Positions 1 to 10,954 of a DNA stretch of 64,000 nucleotides are shown here, piece by piece (position 1 is the first letter of the stretch; every line of letters starts with the position of its first letter). A program made the translations under genes and the position numbers. The notes under the pieces are model-generated. The model searched no databases and was not told the DNA's origin. It worked only from the letters and a program-made list of their open reading frames with translations. The stretch is from Janthinobacterium sp. Marseille (lineage in GTDB: Bacteria > Pseudomonadota > Gammaproteobacteria > Burkholderiales > Burkholderiaceae_D): NCBI RefSeq assembly GCF_000013625.1, contig NC_009659.1, forward strand, positions 1 to 64,000, read 5' to 3'.

Positions 1-1383
1 ATGGAAAATTTCTGGCAGACCTGTTCCGCCCAGTTGGAGCAGGAATTGACGCCTCAACAATATAGTGCGTGGATCAAACCACTGGCACCGCTCGATTACG
101 AGGATGGCACGCTGCGGATCGCCGCGCCGAATCGCTTCAAGCTGGACTGGGTAAAAACCCAGTTCGCCGGTCGTATCACCAGCATTGCCGCACAGTTTTG
201 GGACATGCCGGTCGACGTGCAGTTCGTGCTCGACCCGCGCCTGGCTTCGGCCAAGAAACCGACCACGTCCGCCAGTGTTGCCCCAATACAATCCGACGAT
301 GTGCCGGCCAGCGTGCTGGAACCGATTCCGTCGAATGCGACCGACCACACCCCGCGGCGTGATCAAAGTCGTATTAATACAGCACTGACATTTGACAGTT
401 TCGTCACCGGTAAAGCCAACCAGTTGGCCCGCGCGGCGGCGATCCAGGTCGCCAATAATCCCGGCAGTTCCTACAATCCACTGTTCTTGTATGGCGGCGT
501 CGGCCTCGGTAAAACCCACTTGATCCACGCCATCGGCAATCAGGTACTGGCTGACAATCCGGACGTCAAGATACGCTACATCCACGCAGAACAGTACGTT
601 CGCGACGTAGTGACCGCTTACCAACGTAAGGGTTTTGACGACTTCAAGCGCTACTATCACTCGCTCGATCTGTTGCTGATTGACGACATCCAGTTCTTTG
701 GCGGCAAGAGCCGCACGCAGGAAGAATTCTTCTACGCCTTCGAAGCACTGATCGCCGCGAAGAAGCAAATCATCATCACCAGCGATACCTACCCGAAAGA
801 AATCACCGGCATGGATGATCGCCTGATTTCACGTTTCGATTCGGGTTTGACGGTTGCCGTCGAACCGCCGGAACTGGAAATGCGGGTTGCCATTTTGCTC
901 AAAAAAGCGGTGCAGGAAGGCGTGACCTTTTCTGATGACGTCGCGTTTTTTGTTGCCAAACATTTACGTTCGAACGTTCGTGAACTGGAAGGCGCGCTGC
1001 GCAAGATTCTTGCTTACTCCCGTTTCCATGGCAAAGACATCACGATTGAAGTTGTCAAGGATGCACTGAAAGATCTCTTGTCGGTGCAGAACCGCCAGAT
1101 CTCGGTGGAAAACATCCAAAAGACCGTGGCTGACTTTTTCAATATCAAAGTGGCGGATATGTACTCCAAAAAACGCCCTGCGAATATTGCGCGGCCACGC
1201 CAGATTGCGATGTACCTTGCCAAAGAATTAACGCAAAAGAGTTTGCCGGAAATCGGCGAGCTGTTTGGCGGGCGTGACCATACGACGGTCTTGCATGCGG
1301 TGCGCAAGATCGCGGCGGATCGCGGCAAGAGCCCGGAATGCAACCATGAGTTGCATGTGCTCGAGCAAACGCTAAAAGGTTAA
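1..1383 (+). CDS. dnaA: Chromosomal replication initiator protein DnaA
   Basis: DnaA binds DnaA boxes at the origin, oligomerises with ATP and melts the DNA to start replication. All four domains are visible: an N-terminal DnaB/DiaA interaction region (about 1-90), a variable linker (about 90-125), an AAA+ core with Walker [10 protein letters not shown] and Walker [10 protein letters not shown], and a C-terminal helix-turn-helix ending in the DnaA signature [11 protein letters not shown]. At 460 residues it is the normal length. The ATG is the first base of the window, so the promoter lies outside it. dnaN and gyrB follow on the same strand, the classic origin-proximal order. Confidence 0.98.
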
Positions 1384-1411
1384 GCGCCGAAATCGCTGCT
1401 GCCTATCGGCC

Positions 1412-1454
1412 TGTGGATAACTTTGTGGATATCCGTGGGATAAGTGGTGGATAT
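1412..1454. promoter_or_regulatory. DnaA box cluster between dnaA and dnaN (possible oriC part)
   Basis: A perfect DnaA box (TGTGGATAA, the reverse complement of TTATCCACA) lies at 1412-1420. It is followed by a one-mismatch copy, TGTGGATAT, at 1424-1432 and a weaker GGTGGATAT at 1446-1454, all in the same orientation. The cluster starts 29 bp after dnaA. It may be part of oriC or an autoregulatory site for dnaN transcription; the region upstream of dnaA, a common alternative origin site, is not in the window. Confidence 0.75.
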
Positions 1455-1645
1455 CCGGTGCATAAGTAAGAAGAAGGACAAAATCACGGCAAACCGGCTT
1501 TTAGACGGGTGTTTCTGTCAAAATACGGGGTGTTGTAGAGTATGCCTCCGGTTAAAAATGCCGCGTTCCGCACCACCCTGTTTTTATCCAGGTGGAAATG
1601 GAATGAAGGCCAAAAAGAATGCCGGTCGACGTGTGCGAAATCAGT

Positions 1646-1659
1646 CTCTATATATAGAG
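1646..1659. promoter_or_regulatory. AT-rich 14-bp palindrome upstream of dnaN
   Basis: CTCTATATATAGAG is a perfect palindrome about 70 bp before the dnaN start. It could be a promoter element (a TATATA -10-like core) or an easily melted element next to the DnaA boxes. The rest of the dnaA-dnaN gap (1384-1731) holds no believable gene. Confidence 0.45.
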
Positions 1660-1731
1660 TGCCGATGAAGTGCATCAGGCATGGGTTTCACTGAATACCG
1701 TATTCGTTTAACTATCGATAAGGATCTAACT

Positions 1732-2838
1732 ATGCAATTGGTCAAAACCCAACGAGACGCGCTGTTACGTCCGCTGCAGATTGTGAGTGGTATTGTCGAG
1801 CGTCGGCACACATTGCCGATTCTGGCCAATATCCTCATTCGCAAGGATGGCGAGAGAGTCTCTTTCCTGTCGACCGACATTGAAGTGCAGATCACCACGC
1901 ACGCCCAAGTCGGTAGCGGCAACGACGTTGCATCGACCACGGTTGCTGCACGTAAATTGCTCGACATCCTGCGCGCGCTGCCGGACTCCGGCGACGTTTC
2001 GCTGACACTTGCTAACAAGCGCATGACCGTGCAATCGGGCAAATCCCGTTTTGCATTGCAGACCCTGGCTGCCGAAGAATTCCCTACCGTCGCCCAAGCC
2101 GAGCAATACAACGCCAAAGTCACGCTGCCGCAAAAAACCTTGAAGCACCTGTTCAACATGGTCCACTTCTCGATGGCGCAGCAAGACATCCGTTACTACC
2201 TCAACGGCCTGTTGTTGGTGGTCGATGGCAAGAACGTGATTGCCGTGGCAACCGACGGTCACCGTCTGGCTTTCTGCCAGGTTGCAACCGAGCAGGAATT
2301 CCCACGCCAGGAAGTCATCATCCCGCGCAAAACCATCATCGAACTGCAACGCCTGCTGGAAGAAAACGACCAGCCGGTTGATCTGGAAATCGCCAACAAC
2401 CAGGTCAAGCTGACTTTCGGCGACATCGAACTGATCTCGAAGCTGGTGGAAGGCAAGTTCCCGGATTACACCCGCGTCGTACCCAAGGGTTACAAGAACA
2501 ACTTCACCATCGGCCGCGATGCCCTGCTGCGTTCGCTGCAGCGTGCCGCGATCATGACCTCGGACAAGTTCAAGGGCGTACGTTGCATCATGAGCCCGGG
2601 CAGCATGAAAATCAGTTCGACCAATGCCGACCAGGAAGAAGCAGTCGAAGAAATCGAAATCGATTACGGCGGCGATAGCGTCGATATCGGCTTCAACGTG
2701 ACCTACTTACTGGACGTATTGAACAACCTGAAAGGCGACAGCATCAACATCGCCCTCGGCGATGCCAATTCGTCTGCACTGATCACGGTGCCGGATAATC
2801 CGGACTTCAAATACGTCGTCATGCCGATGCGTATTTAA
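1732..2838 (+). CDS. dnaN: DNA polymerase III sliding clamp (beta subunit)
   Basis: The beta clamp is a ring-shaped dimer that encircles DNA and tethers DNA polymerase III; clients bind its hydrophobic pocket. The 368-residue protein has the expected three repeated clamp domains (about 1-120, 125-245, 246-368), the typical opening MQLVKTQRDALLRPLQIVSGIVERR and the family C-terminus VVMPMRI. I chose the ATG at 1732, not an in-frame ATG at 1681, because AAGGA sits 8 nt upstream and the protein then matches the usual clamp length. It follows dnaA and its DnaA boxes, so dnaA control of dnaN is likely. Confidence 0.97.
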   Translation: MQLVKTQRDALLRPLQIVSGIVERRHTLPILANILIRKDGERVSFLSTDIEVQITTHAQVGSGNDVASTTVAARKLLDILRALPDSGDVSLTLANKRMTVQSGKSRFALQTLAAEEFPTVAQAEQYNAKVTLPQKTLKHLFNMVHFSMAQQDIRYYLNGLLLVVDGKNVIAVATDGHRLAFCQVATEQEFPRQEVIIPRKTIIELQRLLEENDQPVDLEIANNQVKLTFGDIELISKLVEGKFPDYTRVVPKGYKNNFTIGRDALLRSLQRAAIMTSDKFKGVRCIMSPGSMKISSTNADQEEAVEEIEIDYGGDSVDIGFNVTYLLDVLNNLKGDSINIALGDANSSALITVPDNPDFKYVVMPMRI

Positions 2839-5744
<2,906 letters not shown>

Positions 5745-5855
5745 TTTTGTTGTCGAATGACATTGAAAGTAAAATTTGTGTCAGGTTATTGAAAATACAG
5801 TGCCATAGATATTGAATAAAATTCTTCCTGAGTTCCTCAGAGAATTTCGACTAAT

Positions 5856-5886
5856 GATGAGATTGTTCTTTGGGCACAATCTCATC
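5856..5886. repeat. 11-bp perfect inverted repeat upstream of the SIR2 gene
   Basis: GATGAGATTGT at 5856-5866 and ACAATCTCATC at 5876-5886 pair perfectly around a 9-nt loop. No T run follows, so it is a poor intrinsic terminator for gyrB. Its place about 85 bp before the SIR2-HerA operon start suits an operator or a leader hairpin for the defence genes, or a scar at the island junction. Confidence 0.55.
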
Positions 5887-5971
5887 TGACATAGCAAAAA
5901 TTATAAATACAAAGCAAGGTTCATAAAATGAACCTTTGATACGAGTCGCTTTTCCATTCTATGGGGCACTG

Positions 5972-7192
5972 GTGGATACATTTCATAATCCAGATCGGTT
6001 TATGTCTGACTTGCGGCAAATTTTGTCGCAAGGAAGAAAACGAATCGGTTTACTTGTAGGTGCGGGCGCTCCTCTTGCCATTAAAGTCAATGCGTTAAAT
6101 CGAATCAGCGACACGGGTAATTCATTGATACCTGGCGTTGAAGAGTTAACTAGGGAGGCTCTTAGCGGTTTAACCGAACTACAGACGACTGCTGTCAATG
6201 CGCTTAAACTAGATTTGGGCGCTCACGCAAATATAGAAACTCTACTTTCGCGAATTCGGCTTTTAGAACAAGCTCTCGGAAATACTGCACTCAACGGTTT
6301 GAATGGACTCGGATACGCCGAGCTTGGTAAAGCGATTTGCCGCGAGATAGGCAAAGTCGTAGGTGCACGTTTACCAGATGGTCCTTGTTCTTACACGGAG
6401 CTTGTAGCGTGGATTAACGGTACTTTGCGTAGCAATCCGGTTGAAATATTTACTACCAACTATGATTTGTTATTCGAAGAGTCTTTTGAGCGCGCACGTG
6501 CACCATATTTCGATGGTTTTTCGGGAGGTAGTGCGCCGTTTTTCGACCCTGTGACTGTTGCGGGCGACGATCTACCGCCTAGATGGTCAAGGCTATGGAA
6601 GTTGCACGGTTCAATAGGTTGGGCTTTGGAGAGCGGTGCTGTGGTGCGAGGCCGTGGCCGCGAAGCGACCCAACTCGTTTATCCAGATCATCTTAAGTAT
6701 GACTTGACCCAAAAGCAGCCATATTCGGCACTGTTTGAACGGTTAAAGACATTTCTTCTTACTCCTGACACTTTACTATTAGCCACCGGTTTTTCATTCC
6801 GAGATGCGCATATTTGCGCAGTGCTAGATGAAGCTCTTGCAATGAATTCAAACAGCGCTGTGTTTGCGTTTCAGTATCAGTCGATGGAACAAGAAACTGC
6901 TGCATGCCGACTTGCATATGATCGGCCAAATCTAACGGTTTATGCCGCAGACGGAGCTGTTGTTAATGGAATTCCTGGCATGTGGCGATTAGGAGACTCT
7001 TCCAAAAGTTGGGAAGATGTGCGGGCTAGCTTTTGGGGTTCAAAAGGAGCAGGACACGCGGATGGCTTCTTGCTAGGAGATTTCGCGCACTTTGCGCGAT
7101 TCTGCGCATTAGCTCAAGCGACTAGTCTTACACGTAGCCCAGAAACATTTGAAGAGCCTCTAGAGGCTACTGTACCTCCGGTCGTGCCATGA
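5972..7192 (+). CDS. SIR2-family protein of a SIR2-HerA defence operon
   Basis: The protein has a sirtuin-like NAD-binding fold: GAGAP (about residue 30), FTTNYD (about 160) and LHGSIGW (about 211, containing the catalytic-type histidine). Such SIR2 proteins work with HerA-type ATPases as NADase antiphage effectors, and this gene overlaps the HerA gene by ATGA. I chose the GTG at 5972 (GGGG about 6 nt before) because the residues just before Met-23 of the longest frame resemble the family N-terminus; TTG 5936 and ATG 6002 are alternatives. There is no membrane segment. Codon use is AT-richer than in gyrB. Activity is inferred from family and context. Confidence 0.85.
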   Translation: MDTFHNPDRFMSDLRQILSQGRKRIGLLVGAGAPLAIKVNALNRISDTGNSLIPGVEELTREALSGLTELQTTAVNALKLDLGAHANIETLLSRIRLLEQALGNTALNGLNGLGYAELGKAICREIGKVVGARLPDGPCSYTELVAWINGTLRSNPVEIFTTNYDLLFEESFERARAPYFDGFSGGSAPFFDPVTVAGDDLPPRWSRLWKLHGSIGWALESGAVVRGRGREATQLVYPDHLKYDLTQKQPYSALFERLKTFLLTPDTLLLATGFSFRDAHICAVLDEALAMNSNSAVFAFQYQSMEQETAACRLAYDRPNLTVYAADGAVVNGIPGMWRLGDSSKSWEDVRASFWGSKGAGHADGFLLGDFAHFARFCALAQATSLTRSPETFEEPLEATVPPVVP

Positions 7193-9024
7193 ATGAAAGC
7201 GACCCAACGTATCTTGGAGCTGTTAGTGCGGTATCTGGAGCTTCGATCACGGTCAAATTAGCCGAGTCGCTAGCCTCTGGATTGGCAATAATCAAAGGGC
7301 ACACCTATCGTGTCGGCCAAGTAGGAAGTTTTGTCCGTATTCCGCAAGGCTATCAAGACCTTTATGGTGTCGTATGCGAAGTCGGAGCAACAGCTTCTCC
7401 GAACCTAGAATCTATCAAAGATCATGGCAGATGGATGCGTATAGAACTCGCAGGCGAATCCATTGGAAATCGCTTTGAACGAGGGCTAAGCCAACATCCT
7501 AATATCAACGACGCTGTTCATATAGTTACCGAAACTGATCTTCTTCGAATTTATGGCTATGGAGGTGATGACCAAGTTCTAGTGGGCACCCTTTCGAGCG
7601 CAGAGAATATCGAAGTTCGCTTATCGTTGGATGCTCTGGTTACAAGGCATAGTGCGATTCTTGGGTCGACCGGATCGGGCAAGTCGACGACGGTTGCGAG
7701 CTTGTTACGTTCAATTGTTCGCCCAAATATGGATACTGGATCTCCCGGTGCCCGTATTCTTTTACTAGATATACATGGGGAATACGCGTCGGCGTTTGGG
7801 GATATTGCCAGAGTTTTTAGTACAACCCCTCAACCTGGTCAACAACCGTTATTTGTGCCGTATTGGGCATTAGAAGCAGATGATTTACTCAATTTTGTAG
7901 TGGGAGCCCTAAGCGATAATCAAGAGATTGCATTCACGGATAAAATTCAGGAAATGAAAGCCTCGCTACTTGAAAGTCGAGCTTTTGCAGGACTTGATCC
8001 AAGTTCACTTACGGTGGATACGCCAATACCTTTCAGTTTAAAAAAGCTTTGGTATGACCTAATTAATTTCGAAGTAACTACTTTTACGGGCACTCTACGT
8101 GACCAGCCAGCATTAGAAGATGCAGGGGATGCGGATGGAATGATCCAACCACGTTACACACCGCATGCTATGGGTAACGTCGGGCCGTTTACTAATACTG
8201 CTGCTAAGGGGATCCGGCGTCAGTTAAATCTTTTGCGCTCGCGCTTACTTGATCGTCGGTACGATTTCATTTTACATCCTGGCCCTTGGGAACCTGACTT
8301 AAGTGGGAACGCGGAAGCTGATTTAGATTTACTTTTGCAAGGATGGCTTGGACATGATCGTCAAATTACTATTCTCGATCTTTCTGGTGTCCCCAGCACT
8401 GTATTGATACGTTTAATCGGATCGATTCTTAAAATCGTTTATGAAGCTTTGTTTTGGAGTCGCGAAAAAACTGAGGGGGGGGTACTACGACCGCTGCTAG
8501 TAGTAATGGAAGAAGCACATCGCTATTTGGGTGCGGACACCGATACTGCCGCATCTGACGTCGTAAAACGTATTGCGAAAGAAGGCAGAAAGTACGGAAT
8601 AGGCGCTATGGTTGTATCGCAGCGTCCTTCGGAAGTTGATGAGACAGTGCTTTCCCAATGTGGGACTATTATTGCTCTGAGACTTTCTAATCCTGCGGAT
8701 AGAGCTCGCGTGAAAGGCGCGCTTCCAGACAATCTTTCTGGATTAATGGATTTGCTGCCGGTACTTCGCACAGGAGAGGCAATTATTGCTGGAGAAGCTG
8801 CTCGGTTACCTGTTCGGTGCAGAGTTTCTTTGCCCGCAGCATCCCATCAACCTCGGAGCGCGGATCCAAAAGTGACAGAAGCATGGGCATCACGTAGAGT
8901 TGCCGAGGGATACGACCGTGTGGTCGCTTCATGGAGAGCGCAACGAACACTGGCCGTCGCTGTGGAAAAACGGATACCGAGAACTCCTGTAACTGATACA
9001 CCTTTAGACGAAGGCAACTCATGA
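7189..9024 (+). CDS. HerA-type hexameric ATPase (DUF87/HAS-barrel)
   Basis: This is a HerA/FtsK-superfamily translocase. An N-terminal HAS-barrel-like region (about 5-120) precedes Walker A GSTGSGKST (about 159-167), LLLDIHGEYAS, Walker B LLVVMEEAH (about 436-444) and a SQRP motif (about 477-480) after a conserved basic segment. At 611 residues it is of usual length. Its start overlaps the SIR2 stop (ATGA) and its stop overlaps the KTSC gene start, so the three are one translation-coupled unit. By analogy with characterised SIR2-HerA systems it should form a hexamer that assembles the SIR2 subunits. An 8-G run lies inside the gene at 8475-8482. Confidence 0.9.
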   Translation: MNESDPTYLGAVSAVSGASITVKLAESLASGLAIIKGHTYRVGQVGSFVRIPQGYQDLYGVVCEVGATASPNLESIKDHGRWMRIELAGESIGNRFERGLSQHPNINDAVHIVTETDLLRIYGYGGDDQVLVGTLSSAENIEVRLSLDALVTRHSAILGSTGSGKSTTVASLLRSIVRPNMDTGSPGARILLLDIHGEYASAFGDIARVFSTTPQPGQQPLFVPYWALEADDLLNFVVGALSDNQEIAFTDKIQEMKASLLESRAFAGLDPSSLTVDTPIPFSLKKLWYDLINFEVTTFTGTLRDQPALEDAGDADGMIQPRYTPHAMGNVGPFTNTAAKGIRRQLNLLRSRLLDRRYDFILHPGPWEPDLSGNAEADLDLLLQGWLGHDRQITILDLSGVPSTVLIRLIGSILKIVYEALFWSREKTEGGVLRPLLVVMEEAHRYLGADTDTAASDVVKRIAKEGRKYGIGAMVVSQRPSEVDETVLSQCGTIIALRLSNPADRARVKGALPDNLSGLMDLLPVLRTGEAIIAGEAARLPVRCRVSLPAASHQPRSADPKVTEAWASRRVAEGYDRVVASWRAQRTLAVAVEKRIPRTPVTDTPLDEGNS

Positions 9025-9233
9025 ATCGTGATTTTGTAGCCTCATCCAATTTGACATCTATCGGTTACGATGAGCCGTCTCAAACTCTTGAGGTAGAGTT
9101 TTCTAGTGGGGCGATCTATCAGTACTACAACGTAACGGTTGTGCTTTTTGAACAGCTAATGCAATCGCCTTCAAAGGGGCAGTTCTTAAGCATGTATATA
9201 AAGAATGTCTATCCTTTTTCTCGAGTGGGCTGA
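9021..9233 (+). CDS. Small KTSC-domain protein, third gene of the SIR2-HerA operon
   Basis: This 70-residue protein is essentially a single KTSC domain, the small fold also found at the C-terminus of some lysyl-tRNA synthetases. Typical features are the SIGYD opening, the aromatic strand IYQYYNV, a helix ending in SPSKGQF, and the closing IKNVYPFSRVG. Its ATG overlaps the herA stop by 4 nt and a terminator follows immediately, so it belongs to the operon. KTSC function is not established; here it could be a third subunit, a regulator or a nucleic-acid/nucleotide sensor. Confident as a gene and domain, not as a role. Confidence 0.82.
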   Translation: MNRDFVASSNLTSIGYDEPSQTLEVEFSSGAIYQYYNVTVVLFEQLMQSPSKGQFLSMYIKNVYPFSRVG

Positions 9234-9247
9234 TCGAGAAGTTTTTT
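9218..9247 (+). terminator. Intrinsic terminator of the SIR2-HerA-KTSC operon
   Basis: TTCTCGA (9218-9224) pairs with TCGAGAA (9234-9240) around a 9-nt loop and is followed by GTTTTTT. The loop contains the stop codon of the KTSC gene, so the transcript ends right at the last codon. Confidence 0.75.
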
Positions 9248-9309
9248 CGGACAATCTTGCTCGTTAGTTCAAGCGCGCATTTAATAGCAGGTCGAAACGG
9301 GAAGTTGGG

Positions 9310-9639
9310 TCACAAATCGTATTTACGTTCAAAGTGTTCAGATAATTCATTTGAGCGAACCGCAATTGGATTTTTACTCGTTTCGTCTAAATGTAATTCA
9401 TGTGTAACGGACTCTGCGATTTGCAATCGCAGATAAATGTCTCCGATCACATCAACCTTTGGGCCGCCAGGGAAGTTCAAAATCAAAAATCCTTCTTCGT
9501 AGTCGTCGTTTAACTGGGGGCTGACAATCGCCCCGGTTAGCATATGTAAGACAGATTCAAGTTTTTCCGATGTGATGTCTGTAAACTGTTCCAGTTGTGA
9601 AAGTGCTTGAATGATGCGTTCGCTTTTATGTGCCTTCAC
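9310..9639 (-). CDS. Hypothetical protein, 109 residues
   Basis: I do not recognise this family. The GTG start has an excellent AGGAG 6 nt upstream, and an overlapping out-of-frame ATG would give only one codon. The protein is acidic and soluble, with an amphipathic N-terminal helix region (residues 1-40) and a strand-rich middle containing GFLILNFPGGPKVDVIGDIYLRLQ. No signal peptide, membrane segment or cysteine pair is seen. It lies on the minus strand between the SIR2-HerA operon and the restriction-modification genes. It may be an independent cargo gene of the island. Confidence 0.6.
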   Translation of the reverse strand: MKAHKSERIIQALSQLEQFTDITSEKLESVLHMLTGAIVSPQLNDDYEEGFLILNFPGGPKVDVIGDIYLRLQIAESVTHELHLDETSKNPIAVRSNELSEHFERKYDL

Positions 9640-9909
9640 ATTAGTCTCCTTTTTATTTAAGTCTTGATGATATCAGGGGTAGCAAAGATCGGCCTCTTAT
9701 CAATTGAATTCCAAATGGACCTTACGTCAAAGACTGCTATGCAGTGAGTGGGCTATTAATATTGGTCGAAGGTGAGTAGGAGTTTGTATACGTCTGGATT
9801 TGAAAAGACGTAAGACGGTGTCGTTGCATTCGTTAGGTGATAGATGGAGGAGCAAGAGAGTGTTAACTCTGCGAGTTGTCAGCTAGGCTACAAATTCTGA
9901 CATTGTTCT
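9640..9909. other. Intergenic stretch in the accessory island, no gene seen
   Basis: This stretch contains only tiny reading frames, including an 18-codon frame near 9846 without support. A short imperfect palindrome ACTGCTATGCAGT lies near 9730. It should contain the promoter of the 109-residue gene, but no clear -35/-10 pair stands out. Confidence 0.4.
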
Positions 9910-9947
9910 AAAATTAAAAAGCCTCCTTGTAGAGGTTTTTTAATTTT
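9910..9947 (-). terminator. Bidirectional-looking terminator after the DUF4928 gene
   Basis: A 16-bp stem with a single mismatch (arms 9910-9925 and 9932-9947, loop CTTGTA) has a GCCTC/GAGG core and flanking A and T tracts on both strands. It lies 52 bp beyond the DUF4928 stop on the minus strand and should end the restriction-modification transcript. Confidence 0.85.
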
Positions 9948-9998
9948 CAATCATTTGTTAAAACCATTTCAAATCAGCGAAGATTCGGGTGAATGCTC

Positions 9999-10931
9999 TC
10001 ATTTTCCTGACGCAAGTTCTATCATTAAACTTGGATCAGTTTCTACATCTGCGATGATGCTGTTGTAGTGAGCAATAATTGCTTCAACTTTTACTCTGCG
10101 TTGTTCAAGTGTGAATTTGCCGAGTTCAAGGATATTTGTAGCCATAAACTGTTCAAATTCTATAATATCGATTCGATCGCCAATACCAGCGTTTTCCGCT
10201 AAGCCTTCTGCAACGACGGCACCTTTTCGCCCAGTTACGATGACCGGCTTTCTACCTATAGAGAGATTTTCGACACATTTTGAAATAAGTGCTTCACTTG
10301 GAGCTGTTGATACGTGGATTGAAACATCTCCGATATCGAAGTCACCCGTGCGGCCATCTTTTTGGTCGTTCTCATTTGCATTGTGATGTTTCAGATCACT
10401 TTCTTCTCCAAGGACTACTTGTAGTTTGGCACCGACCAGATGTTGCATTACGGTGCCAAGGAACATCGTGCCTGTGTCGGTCTTTTGACGTTGCGCAGCT
10501 TGTTCCATCAGATTTCGAACAATAGTCCTTAATCCTAGTTGAGGATCAAGACGAAGAGTGAATGGTTTTGCGGCAAAGAAAGCTTCTACTCGGCTGATCC
10601 AAAATTTTTCAGCTATTGTCAAATCTAGTAGTCCGGCCAGATGCATTTCATTTAAAAAATGAACATAGCTGATCATATTCGAAACACTGCCACGACTAGT
10701 ACGCCCGCCTTCTTTTGCCAAGGTGCGAGTGATGCCGTGTTTAGCTAGAACTGTTTGTACTGCCGCTAACCCAAGTCCCGCTACTTGTGTTCCACTGTTG
10801 GCAAGAAAATCATTAGAATCCAAAGGGAATGTTTTGCCCTTTACTTGCTCAGTTATAACCAGTGCAACGCTTAATGGCCCCTTTCCTGAAAATTTGAATG
10901 TTTGAGCAAATTTTTCGATGTCAGATTTCAT
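9999..10931 (-). CDS. DUF4928-family protein, probable restriction endonuclease partner
   Basis: The 310-residue protein resembles the DUF4928 family, typically encoded next to C5-cytosine methyltransferases and presumed to be type II restriction enzymes. It starts 23 bp after the methyltransferase stop on the same strand. The C-terminal half has a possible nuclease-like core: GDFDIGDVSIHVS (about 200-212) followed by a KPVIVTGRKGAVV strand region, reminiscent of PD-(D/E)XK folds, though I cannot assign catalytic residues firmly. No membrane segments are present. Function is inferred mainly from neighbourhood and family; recognition site unknown. Confidence 0.75.
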   Translation of the reverse strand: MKSDIEKFAQTFKFSGKGPLSVALVITEQVKGKTFPLDSNDFLANSGTQVAGLGLAAVQTVLAKHGITRTLAKEGGRTSRGSVSNMISYVHFLNEMHLAGLLDLTIAEKFWISRVEAFFAAKPFTLRLDPQLGLRTIVRNLMEQAAQRQKTDTGTMFLGTVMQHLVGAKLQVVLGEESDLKHHNANENDQKDGRTGDFDIGDVSIHVSTAPSEALISKCVENLSIGRKPVIVTGRKGAVVAEGLAENAGIGDRIDIIEFEQFMATNILELGKFTLEQRRVKVEAIIAHYNSIIADVETDPSLMIELASGK

Positions 10932-10954
10932 TCGTCCCTTTATTCTTTTAATTA

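Noticed and set aside
9846..9900. 18-codon peptide in the island
   Set aside because: Too short, unsupported by a clear ribosome-binding site or conservation evidence.
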